Shown in pieces: positions 8,696 to 15,377 of a stretch of 64,000 nucleotides of DNA. Each line of letters begins with the position of its first letter. Within the stretch, counting starts at the first letter, position 1. The notes beneath the pieces were generated by a model. It was given only the letters and a program-made list of their open reading frames with translations. It did not search any database and was not told where the DNA came from. The position numbers were made by a program, and so were the translations under genes. Source of the DNA: Tamaricihabitans halophyticus (lineage in GTDB: Bacteria; Actinomycetota; Actinomycetes; Mycobacteriales; Pseudonocardiaceae); assembly GCF_004340875.1 (NCBI RefSeq), contig NZ_SLXQ01000006.1:62001-126000 (forward strand). The letters are read 5' to 3'.

Positions 8696-8905
8696 TCTCA
8701 TGGCTCAGTACTCCCGGCACGCCATCCCATCAGCGCTACAAGCAACCCACACCAATCGGCCGAAGCACGATCTAACCTCAGAAATTACACACTCCCGGGC
8801 TCGAGAAAGTGCTCATCGATCGGCGGTTCAGCAACCAGACTCACCCCCAAACCCACCGAGCCAGAGGAGAACGCCGGCCCGCCCGGAACCCATTAGGCTT
8901 GTCAC

Positions 8906-9511
8906 GTGACCGAATGCAAGGCTCAAAGTGCCGGGACGGCACTCCGACCGGGGGCCGAGCGCGCAGTCAGGCTGGCTCGCAAGAAGCTCATGGCAGGCGA
9001 ACGCCTCGACATCAACGCCATGGCGGCGGAGTTGGGCATCGATCGAACGACGCTCTTCCGCCGGGTCGGCAACAGGGATCAGCTGGTTATGAGTGCGATT
9101 CTCTCGATCACGGTACCGACGCTCACACGAATTATCGCCTCAGCGGAAGGCTCGGGTGTTACGAAGATCGCGTACGTTGTCGAGACATATGCACGCGCGT
9201 CAATCGAAGCGGAATGGTTCAGGCGTTGGATAGAGCGCGACCCGGAACGCGCACTTCGGTTACTGACGTCCAAGGCAAGCCCGCTGCAGCAGCACGTCGT
9301 GACTGTCTTCGAGGAGTTGTTGATCGATGAGCATGCCAAGGCACCGATAGGCACGCCGCTGCCGATACGTGACATGGCGTACCTACTCATCCGCATCCTC
9401 GAGTCTTTCGTCTATTCAGACCTAATTGCAGGCGACGAGCCGGACTGGACGAAAGTTGGCCCGGCTGTTTCGGCCTTGCTTCGCCCCGACCAGCCCGACG
9501 CACGAACCTGA
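8906..9511 (+). CDS. TetR-family regulator, QsdR-like
   Basis: A 201-residue protein with an N-terminal HTH (DINAMAAELGIDRTTLFRRVGNRDQLV, about residues 36-60) and a helical C-terminal domain resembling the QsdR group, whose founding member controls lactone degradation in Rhodococcus (family memory, not a search). It starts at GTG. By eye its base composition is less GC-rich than the window average, consistent with recent acquisition. It lies between the two TGCAACAT-N9-ATGTTGCA operators, so it is the best candidate repressor of the hydrolase/ligase and symporter promoters. No copy of the operator is seen upstream of its own gene. Confidence 0.85.
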   Translation: MTECKAQSAGTALRPGAERAVRLARKKLMAGERLDINAMAAELGIDRTTLFRRVGNRDQLVMSAILSITVPTLTRIIASAEGSGVTKIAYVVETYARASIEAEWFRRWIERDPERALRLLTSKASPLQQHVVTVFEELLIDEHAKAPIGTPLPIRDMAYLLIRILESFVYSDLIAGDEPDWTKVGPAVSALLRPDQPDART

Positions 9512-9543
9512 CTTGGCGACCCTCGACCGCGTTGCGGGCAGGA

Positions 9544-11133
9544 TCACTCCGACGGCGCCGGGGGAAGTGAGTTGGTTTTGGAGCCTGCGGTTCCTCCCGC
9601 CTTGGCGCCCTCCTCATGCACGTCGTCGTCCAGCGGGCTCGGCTGTTCGTCGCGAAAATGAGCGAAAATCTTGCTCGGTTCCGGAGCCGTGGCCAGTGAT
9701 ACGACGACGTGAGCAACGTAGGAGGCCAACACACCGAGTGCGGCCACGTTCCATGGCGACAGCAATGGTGAGTCTTGGAACACCGTCTCGTTGAGGATGG
9801 CCACCACGCCGCCGACGAGAATGCCGGCCGACAGCGACGCAATGGCGCCCTTCGTGTTGGCGCGACGCCAACGCATCCCGAGGTAGACGACGGGTCCTAG
9901 CATCGCAGAGAGTGCCCCCCAAGCGACGGCCATGAGCGCCATGACGAACGGCGGAGGATTGAGAGCCAACGCTCCCGCGGCCACCATCAACACAACACAG
10001 GCGATGCGCGTATAGAGCATCTCTCGCCGGTCCGACATGCGGACGCCGATGCTCTGCTTGAGGATGTCGCGGACTATGGCTGCCCCACTGAGAAGCATGA
10101 ACGAGTCGGTCGTGGACATCACCGCCGCCAGCACCGCCGCACACAGGATGCCCACAACGAAGGGACTGAACTGGTCAATGATCAAGGTGGGCAGGACCGA
10201 ATCAGGATCATTGACTACCGGCACGGAACCTTCGTCCTCCAGTACCCGGTAGGACGTGCCGGCCCAGATGGCTGCTATGCCGAAGAGATAGAGGAAGCAC
10301 GAGATGAACGGCAGCCAGCGAATGACCTCAAGATTGCGGATCGTGAAGAACTTGGTGTTGACGTGGGGTACGCCCGCGTAGGCGAGAAAACCGATAAAGA
10401 AAGCGTAGAGCAGAACGTTCTGCCATACGAACGCGCCGTCGCTATGCCAAGGCTCAAGGTATTCGGGACTGATGGCTCCGAGCTTCTCATGCAGCGCGCT
10501 CAGCCCCCCAACCTCGCGGATGCCCCAGACGGCGATCCACACTGCGAAACCAGCGAGCAAGATCATCTGGAACAGGTTGGTCCAGATTGCGGACCTGATT
10601 CCGCCGCCGAGCGAATAGAGGATCACGACAGCGCCCCCAAACGCGACCGAGGCGAGCTGGCTCCAACCGAACACTGTGGTGCCAACCCAAGCCATCGCCA
10701 CGAACTGGACGACCATGTAGATGAACGACCCGAGAACGACACCAGTCGCGCTCAGCACCCGAACAGTGGTGCTGTCTCCATAGCGCAGCGCGAGCAAATC
10801 GGGAAGCGTGTACACCTCGTGCCGTCTCGCTGTCACCGTCATCGGCTTGGCGAGCAGTAAGTACGCCACGGTCAGGCCAAGGAAGGCGAACCCCATCGTC
10901 ATGACGTACAACGCGTACCCGGTTCCATAACCCGATCCAACGTTGCCGAGCAGGCTCGCGCCGCTGACGATAGTTCCCACAACGCCGAACGAGACCAGCC
11001 ACTTGCCGAACCCGTTCCCGGCGATCATGTAGTCGCGCATGGAATTCACTCGACGCGCTGCCAACAGACCGATCGCGACCGTGATCGAAAGATACAGAAC
11101 GATGGCTATAGCGCCGCTTAGCCCGAAAGACAT
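9544..11133 (-). CDS. Sodium:solute symporter (SSS, SLC5/PutP-PanF superfamily)
   Basis: A 529-residue, about 13-helix membrane transporter. Typical SSS segments include the DYMIAGNGFGKWLVSFGVVGT start of helix 2, the glycine-rich GNVGSGYGTGYALY stretch, YTLPDLLALRYG, and LAAVMSTTDSFMLLSGAAIVRDI near the sodium site. The last ~45 residues are hydrophilic and acidic. The start at ATG 11133 is chosen because it lies 7 nt after the stop of a small membrane-protein gene and shares its GGAGG ribosome site. It probably imports a carboxylate or amino-acid-like substrate with sodium for the enzymes of this island. Confidence 0.93.
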   Translation of the reverse strand: MSFGLSGAIAIVLYLSITVAIGLLAARRVNSMRDYMIAGNGFGKWLVSFGVVGTIVSGASLLGNVGSGYGTGYALYVMTMGFAFLGLTVAYLLLAKPMTVTARRHEVYTLPDLLALRYGDSTTVRVLSATGVVLGSFIYMVVQFVAMAWVGTTVFGWSQLASVAFGGAVVILYSLGGGIRSAIWTNLFQMILLAGFAVWIAVWGIREVGGLSALHEKLGAISPEYLEPWHSDGAFVWQNVLLYAFFIGFLAYAGVPHVNTKFFTIRNLEVIRWLPFISCFLYLFGIAAIWAGTSYRVLEDEGSVPVVNDPDSVLPTLIIDQFSPFVVGILCAAVLAAVMSTTDSFMLLSGAAIVRDILKQSIGVRMSDRREMLYTRIACVVLMVAAGALALNPPPFVMALMAVAWGALSAMLGPVVYLGMRWRRANTKGAIASLSAGILVGGVVAILNETVFQDSPLLSPWNVAALGVLASYVAHVVVSLATAPEPSKIFAHFRDEQPSPLDDDVHEEGAKAGGTAGSKTNSLPPAPSE

Positions 11134-11140
11134 CGCGCGA

Positions 11141-11293
11141 TTACCTCCGCCGTGTGGTTCGGTAGGGCTTCCCAAGGACCGCCCACTCGTCATCGGTGGA
11201 ACGGAAGCGCAATCCGAATCCCACCGCCAGGACCACTGCCGCAACGAATCCGCCGAAGACGAACAAGCTGGTCAACACTGGAAGTCCGAACAT
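11141..11293 (-). CDS. Small single-span membrane protein, symporter partner
   Basis: A 50-residue product from ATG 11293 (GGAGGAAGAGG just upstream). It has one transmembrane helix (LPVLTSLFVFGGFVAAVVLAVGFGL, about residues 4-28) followed by a polar tail ending KPYRTTRRR. It ends 7 nt before the SSS symporter start and begins 40 nt downstream of the second TGCAACAT palindrome, so it is the first gene of the transporter operon. Small one-helix or two-helix partners (DUF485- or DUF3311-like) often precede SSS transporters; this one is shorter and I do not recognise a named family. Confidence 0.75.
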   Translation of the reverse strand: MFGLPVLTSLFVFGGFVAAVVLAVGFGLRFRSTDDEWAVLGKPYRTTRRR

Positions 11294-11332
11294 CCGCCTC
11301 TTCCTCCAACGGTCCGATACGAACCCTGCGAT

Positions 11333-11357
11333 TGCAACATCTATGCCTGATGTTGCA
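11333..11357. promoter_or_regulatory. 25-bp palindromic operator, copy 2 (TGCAACAT-N9-ATGTTGCA)
   Basis: Perfect 9-bp arms TGCAACATC/GATGTTGCA around a 7-bp spacer, 40 nt upstream of the small membrane protein and symporter operon. Arm sequence, arm length and spacer length match the site at 7157-7181; only the innermost arm base pair differs and stays complementary. This compensatory change strongly suggests a dimer-binding site under selection. Confidence 0.82.
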
Positions 11358-11453
11358 GACAATGTCGTGAACGGGACCACGTGTCAAGGGCGAGAAGTAG
11401 TCGGACCCGAGCATCGCTCAACGCTCGGTGGACCAATCGCACTCAGCGGCGCC

Positions 11454-11603
11454 CGCGTCGAGTGGGGTGACGCTCGAGGGCGCCAGGATGCACTCGGGAT
11501 CTGGGCTGACCCTGGCCGTGAGGGCGCGAGGTTCTAGCTGCAAGTGTTGCAGGACTTGAAGAATCATGGAATGAAGGATGTGTTCTTCGTGATCCGCGAC
11601 GGG
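11454..11603 (+). pseudogene. IS256 (Mutator)-family transposase fragment with internal amber stop
   Basis: One frame reads DARGRQDALGIWADPGREGARF, then TAG at 11535-11537, then LQVLQDLKNHGMKDVFFVIRDG. This matches the DDE-domain segment of IS256-type transposases (G.R.VLG.W.G..EGA.FW...L..LK.RG..DV..V.CDGL). The stop sits where the family has Trp, so it is a TGG-to-TAG change. Homology ends abruptly after the DG and no inverted repeats are visible, so this is a dead scar beside the symporter operon, marking past insertion activity in the island. Confidence 0.65.
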
Positions 11604-11695
11604 TCATCGGCCCGCGCACTCGTTACCGCTTCCCTACGAGATTTCCAGGCACAGCAACGCGAAACCGAGCCATCAACTACGTGGATTGAGCAGAG

Positions 11696-12034
11696 CTAGT
11701 CACCACGGTCGGCTGGATCGCCGTGGTGGTCGTTCCCTGGGGGTTCGCTACCGGAACGGCGCATACTGTCGAGGGCGCGCGCGATGAATTCGGAGCCAAG
11801 CGAATTCGCGCTGGCCGCCTGGCCGGGTCGATGCCTGGGCAACGTATCGGACTGGTCCACCACCCGGTGCAACTCCGCCGCGGGATAATGCCATTCACCG
11901 CTACAGCCGTTCGGGCAAGGCCATTCAACTTCACGGAGGACCTGTCCGCTCTGATCCGGCTGCTGCCAAGCCATGGTCCCCGTACCGGCACAGAGCTGGC
12001 ACGGTTCAGCGATTGGGTACCTGTCCAAGTCCAC
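11696..12034 (-). CDS. Small cysteine-knuckle protein (CxxCxGxG type), second of an overlapping pair
   Basis: From a GTG at 12034 the frame encodes 112 residues with a PCQLCAGTGTM knuckle near residue 10 and a WPCPNGCSG knuckle near residue 38. Together these resemble the zinc-binding CxxCxGxG repeats of DnaJ and of small actinobacterial zinc-finger-like proteins. The C-terminal ~60 residues are low in recognisable features. It overlaps by 29 nt a second knuckle ORF in another frame (12006-12101). Either these are two coupled small genes or one gene split by a frameshift. Function unknown; the start is uncertain. Confidence 0.45.
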   Translation of the reverse strand: MDLDRYPIAEPCQLCAGTGTMAWQQPDQSGQVLREVEWPCPNGCSGEWHYPAAELHRVVDQSDTLPRHRPGQAASANSLGSEFIARALDSMRRSGSEPPGNDHHGDPADRGD

Positions 12035-12101
12035 CGCACGTCCCGCAGGCGTTTCGATCTCGGTCCATCCCCGACCCATGGCAAGCCGGGCATTCCACCA
12101 T
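12006..12101 (-). CDS. Tiny cysteine-knuckle ORF (31 residues), first of an overlapping pair
   Basis: MVECPACHGSGMDRDRNACG followed by TCGGLGQVPNR is a compact two-knuckle zinc motif (CPACHGSG and CGTCGGLG). A longer in-frame start exists at 12236. The next knuckle ORF in the same direction begins inside it in a different frame. An imperfect palindrome at 12215-12230 could be its promoter element. Short zinc-knuckle ORFs of this sort occur in Pseudonocardiaceae, but I cannot assign a role; it may equally be the 5' half of a frameshifted gene. Confidence 0.42.
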   Translation of the reverse strand: MVECPACHGSGMDRDRNACGTCGGLGQVPNR

Positions 12102-12214
12102 ATCGAAGCACAGCATCCCACTGTTGCTGGCGCCCCGTCCCACGGTCTTCTGGATTCGCACGTGCCAGAGCCTTTCTGATCGGCATGCGGTAGCCAACCC
12201 CCGAGTGATCAAAC

Positions 12215-12230
12215 GTGTTTTATGAAACAC
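12215..12230. promoter_or_regulatory. Inverted repeat GTGTTT-TATG-AAACAC
   Basis: Perfect 6-bp arms around a 4-bp centre in an AT-rich patch, about 115 nt upstream of the cysteine-knuckle ORFs on the minus strand. It overlaps an alternative upstream start (12236), so it is either an operator or chance symmetry. Confidence 0.3.
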
Positions 12231-12352
12231 TTTCAAGCCAAATCGGCACGTTCGCCCCGGCCACGTGCTAACCGGGCGCCCCGCACTCAGGGGTTGACCA
12301 AGCCAGACCCCGTCATCCGCGCCAAACCGGACTTATCCGCCCGGCAAGCTGG

Positions 12353-13174
12353 CTACCGGAAGGACGCGGCGTTCTCCCGCACCCAGTCCGCGAAGGTGCG
12401 CGGCGCGCGCCCGGTCACCCTGTGCACGGTTTCCTGAACGGTGTAGCCAGCCTCCGACGGATTGGTGCGCATCGCGAGGAAGTAGTCGATATCGCTGTCG
12501 GCGAATCCAGCCTGCCGCCACTGCGCCACGATCTCGTCCTGACTCAGTTCGACAAAGCGCAGCCGCCGGCCAAGAACCTCGGCAAGCGTGTCCACCTTCT
12601 CCCTGGCATTGAGCGATTCCGGCCCAGTCAGCCAGTACTCCTGACCGGCGTGCCCATCCGTAGTGAGCGCGACTGCCGCAACGGCGGCGATATCCGCTTC
12701 GTGCACCATCGCGCTCTTCGCCGCCGCAAAACCGTCCCGCACGACACCTTCGGTCCGAATGGACTCCGCCCACTCCAACGTGTTTGCCATGAACTCCACC
12801 GGCGCCAGCAGTGTCCATTCCAGATCGCTGGCCTCGAGCGCCCGTACCAGCGGCGTCTTTTCGATGTCACCCTGCAGTACGGTCACCTTGCGCGCACCGG
12901 CGTCCGCAACTCGCCGTACTACATCCGCACCGTTGGGCAGTGCGCTGTAGGTCGTCGCGTCGAAATCGATCAGATGTACGGCGTCGACCCCGGCGAGGGC
13001 GTCGACGAGACTGTCCGCGTCGGTGAGATCCCCGCCGACGACGGCCGCGCCGCTCGGCGGATTCGCGCCCGCGGGATTACGCGTCATGGCACGGACCACC
13101 TGCCCTTCCGCGACCAGCTGTGCGGTGAGCTGCCTGCCCACCGTTCCGGTGGCGCCGGTTACCAGAACTGCCAC
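12353..13174 (-). CDS. NmrA-like NAD(P)-binding protein (atypical SDR)
   Basis: A 273-residue protein opening with the extended Rossmann loop VTGATGTVGRQL (residues 5-16), then the TRNP phosphate-binding segment and GDLTDADSL that are usual for NmrA/azoreductase-like atypical SDRs. The YxxxK dyad is not evident, in line with a sensor or noncanonical reductase. The ATG start lies 50 bp downstream of a 13-bp-arm inverted repeat that may be its operator. Proteins of this group act as NAD(P)H redox sensors or quinone reductases; the exact role is unknown. Confidence 0.88.
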   Translation of the reverse strand: MAVLVTGATGTVGRQLTAQLVAEGQVVRAMTRNPAGANPPSGAAVVGGDLTDADSLVDALAGVDAVHLIDFDATTYSALPNGADVVRRVADAGARKVTVLQGDIEKTPLVRALEASDLEWTLLAPVEFMANTLEWAESIRTEGVVRDGFAAAKSAMVHEADIAAVAAVALTTDGHAGQEYWLTGPESLNAREKVDTLAEVLGRRLRFVELSQDEIVAQWRQAGFADSDIDYFLAMRTNPSEAGYTVQETVHRVTGRAPRTFADWVRENAASFR

Positions 13175-13223
13175 GATTGCCCTACTTTCGCGTCGCGTAT
13201 CGCTTACCAGCGTCGACGCTAAC

Positions 13224-13256
13224 CCGCTCTTAGGACACTTATCGTCCTAAGAGCGG
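13224..13256. promoter_or_regulatory. 33-bp inverted repeat, 13-bp perfect arms
   Basis: CCGCTCTTAGGAC and GTCCTAAGAGCGG flank a 7-bp spacer (ACTTATC). It lies 50 bp upstream of the NmrA-like gene and downstream of the DUF5313 gene, both on the minus strand. It could be an operator for the former or a terminator of the latter. The absence of a T-run on either strand and the length of the arms favour an operator or bifunctional element. Confidence 0.7.
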
Positions 13257-13273
13257 CGCGGTTGCACTCCGTG

Positions 13274-13299
13274 GCCGCAAGATCCCTAAAGACCGCGGT
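13274..13299. repeat. 26-bp 3'-end palindromic repeat
   Basis: Family copy in the CCGCAAGATCCCTAAAG orientation on the plus strand, immediately abutting the stop codon of the DUF5313 gene (13300-13302). Confidence 0.85.
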
Positions 13300-13731
13300 C
13301 TAGCGGGCGTCGGCATCCTCGTCGACCAGCGACTCGGGCCGGTAGCGAGCCAGATAGGCGCGCCGCTGCCGTTCATCCTCTTCGGCGCGCTCTGCCTTGC
13401 GAACCGAAACGCGGGCATTCGCCGGAAACCCGTGTTTGGCAAGACGATGCGCACAGCTCTCTTCGACATAGGACAGTGAGTAGAAATAGCCAACGACCGC
13501 GGCGAGCACGACCATGCTGAGCCGCAACTCGATCGGCGCGGGCAGGAACAGCGGACCGACGAGCAACGGCGCGAGCAGCACGGTCGCCCGCGCCGCATGC
13601 CGCCACACCCAGCTTCGCGCGGTCAGGTCGTGGAACACCCAGCCCCGGTAGCGCTCGGACAGCGTTCCACCGAGCGCGTAGTACACCCAGCGCACCGGGT
13701 TCGGCCTGATCCGGTCCATCAGCGACTCCAA
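13300..13731 (-). CDS. DUF5313-family membrane protein
   Basis: A 143-residue protein with the family's N-terminal RPNPVRWVYYALGGTLSERYRGWVFHDLT, a basic RxWxxRHxxR segment and two central transmembrane helices (about residues 46-63 and 69-86), then a charged cytoplasmic tail. A second Met four codons in (13719) may be the true start. It is divergent from the OhrR-like regulator. The family is restricted to actinobacteria and has no assigned function (recalled, not searched). Confidence 0.82.
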   Translation of the reverse strand: MESLMDRIRPNPVRWVYYALGGTLSERYRGWVFHDLTARSWVWRHAARATVLLAPLLVGPLFLPAPIELRLSMVVLAAVVGYFYSLSYVEESCAHRLAKHGFPANARVSVRKAERAEEDERQRRAYLARYRPESLVDEDADAR

Positions 13732-13755
13732 GGCTAATTCTTAGCTTGCTTAAAG

Positions 13756-13767
13756 TTAGCACACTAA
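13756..13767. promoter_or_regulatory. Candidate MarR operator TTAGCACACTAA
   Basis: A short palindrome (TTAG/CTAA arms, 4-bp centre) in the unusually AT-rich gap between the divergent DUF5313 and OhrR-like genes. Position suggests autoregulation; the short arms keep confidence low. Confidence 0.32.
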
Positions 13768-13826
13768 TTATTCACGTCAACACGGTTCTGGCTATCATCA
13801 GCACCAGCCGAAGTGAAGGATGAGCG

Positions 13827-14288
13827 ATGGCAACGATCGATCTCGGCGATGATCCGCTGGACCTGGACCGGCAGGTGTGTTTCGCGCTGTCGGTGGCCTC
13901 GCGCAGCGTTATCGGGATGTACCGGCCGCTGCTCGAGCCGATGGGGCTGACGCATCCGCAGTATCTGGTGATGCTCGCGCTGTGGCAGTCAGCGCCGCGT
14001 ACCGTGCACGAACTCAGCGGCGTGCTACGTGCCGAGCCAGCGACCCTTTCGCCGATGCTGAAACGGCTCGAATCGATCGGGTACGTGACGCGCACCCGAG
14101 GTGTCCCGGACGAGCGCACGCTGACCGTGGATCTCACCGATACGGGCCGAAAGCTGCGTGCCACCGCGGAGCAGATCCCGTACCGGGTGGTCGAGCTGCT
14201 TGGCATGGAGGTCAGCGAGCTGGAGCACCTACACCAGGTGCTCGGCAAGGTGATCGCCGCGACCGACACCGCACCCGAACGGGCCTGA
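13827..14288 (+). CDS. MarR-family regulator, OhrR-like
   Basis: A 153-residue winged-helix protein. The N-terminus (DPLDLDRQVCFALSVASRSV) carries Cys18 at the position of the peroxide-sensing cysteine of OhrR, and YRPLLEPMGLTHPQYLVMLALW is characteristic of that subgroup. Oxidation of this cysteine by organic hydroperoxides normally releases DNA. The usual target ohr/osmC is not in the window, so the regulated gene is unclear; the divergent DUF5313 gene is the immediate candidate. Confidence 0.88.
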   Translation: MATIDLGDDPLDLDRQVCFALSVASRSVIGMYRPLLEPMGLTHPQYLVMLALWQSAPRTVHELSGVLRAEPATLSPMLKRLESIGYVTRTRGVPDERTLTVDLTDTGRKLRATAEQIPYRVVELLGMEVSELEHLHQVLGKVIAATDTAPERA

Positions 14289-14299
14289 CGCTCCCCTGG

Positions 14300-15355
14300 T
14301 CAGGAGTCGTGACGGGCGTGGAACTGGTCGATATACGACCACGTGGTGTTGCGCGCCCCGCGTCCGGTGAGTACCCCGAGATGGCCGCCGGGCGCGACCT
14401 CGAAGCACACCTCCGGCGCGTGATCGAGCAGCTCGGTAACCCGCGCGACCGCACGCTTCGGCGCGATCCCGTCCGTTTCCCCCGCGATAACCAGTGTGGG
14501 TACCGAAACCTTGGACAGCGAGATCGTGCGGCCAGCCAGTTCCACGCTGCCGTTGGCGAGATCGTTCGCGCGGAAGAACCGGTGATACATCTGCCCGAAG
14601 GTGCGCCCGGGGTAGGCGAGCATATTGTCCATGAAATGGTCCACGGCCTCGATCTGCGCCAGGAACTCCCGATCATCGAGGTTCTTCAGGATCGCGAGCG
14701 GCTTGGTGATCTCCTTATCCAGCCCAGTCGCCCAGAACACCCTGCTCACGATCGAGGCGGGTGCGCTGCCAAGTAGCCGGTACACCGGGGTAAGCACCCA
14801 GCCGCCGGTCAACTCAACCAGCGGCCGAACCGGCGCGACAAGGGGAATCGCGGTGAAATCCACCGGCGCCGCGACCGACACGATCGACGCGATCGGCAGG
14901 TCCTGCTGATCGGCCGCGGTCAGCAGCGCGAAAATCCCACCGAGACACCAGGAAACCAGCCGCACCGGCGCCCCGCCCGCATCCTCGCTGGCTCGCCGGA
15001 TCGCCCTGGGCAGCACCTCCTCGACCCAGTGCTCCACACCAATGCCACGGTCCGAGAAGGACACTTCGCCGTAGTCGACCAGGTACACGCAATGCCCCGC
15101 ATCGACGAAGTACTCGGCCATACTGCAACCGCGCCGCAGGTCGAAGCACAGCGCCGGCGCCGCCAGTGGCGGCACAAGCAGCACGGGAGACCCGTCGGCC
15201 GCCCCGTCCGGCTGCTGCATGCGGTACAGGTTGCGGTGTGGGCCTCGGTCGATCAGCACCCTCGGTACGGGCCGCAGATCCGCGAGACCGTCACCGAACG
15301 TCTTGGCGAGCACGTTGGCCGCCACGGTGGGCAGCCGCGTGGGGGTCAACCACAT
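14300..15355 (-). CDS. Alpha/beta hydrolase, poly(3-hydroxyalkanoate) synthase-like
   Basis: A 351-residue protein with the PHA-synthase version of the nucleophile elbow, SWCLGG, giving Cys137 as the nucleophile rather than Ser. The acid is likely Asp in GETDGIAP and the base His in GGHLGVLTG. Length and the LLVPPLAAPALCFDLR N-terminal block resemble class III PhaC subunits. No phaE, phaA or phaB is nearby; instead an acyl-CoA ligase lies 22 bp upstream on the same strand, then an SDR. A polyester synthase or acyl-CoA thioesterase/acyltransferase role are both open. Confidence 0.82.
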   Translation of the reverse strand: MWLTPTRLPTVAANVLAKTFGDGLADLRPVPRVLIDRGPHRNLYRMQQPDGAADGSPVLLVPPLAAPALCFDLRRGCSMAEYFVDAGHCVYLVDYGEVSFSDRGIGVEHWVEEVLPRAIRRASEDAGGAPVRLVSWCLGGIFALLTAADQQDLPIASIVSVAAPVDFTAIPLVAPVRPLVELTGGWVLTPVYRLLGSAPASIVSRVFWATGLDKEITKPLAILKNLDDREFLAQIEAVDHFMDNMLAYPGRTFGQMYHRFFRANDLANGSVELAGRTISLSKVSVPTLVIAGETDGIAPKRAVARVTELLDHAPEVCFEVAPGGHLGVLTGRGARNTTWSYIDQFHARHDS

Positions 15356-15377
15356 GCGAACAGACTAGCGCGGCTGG

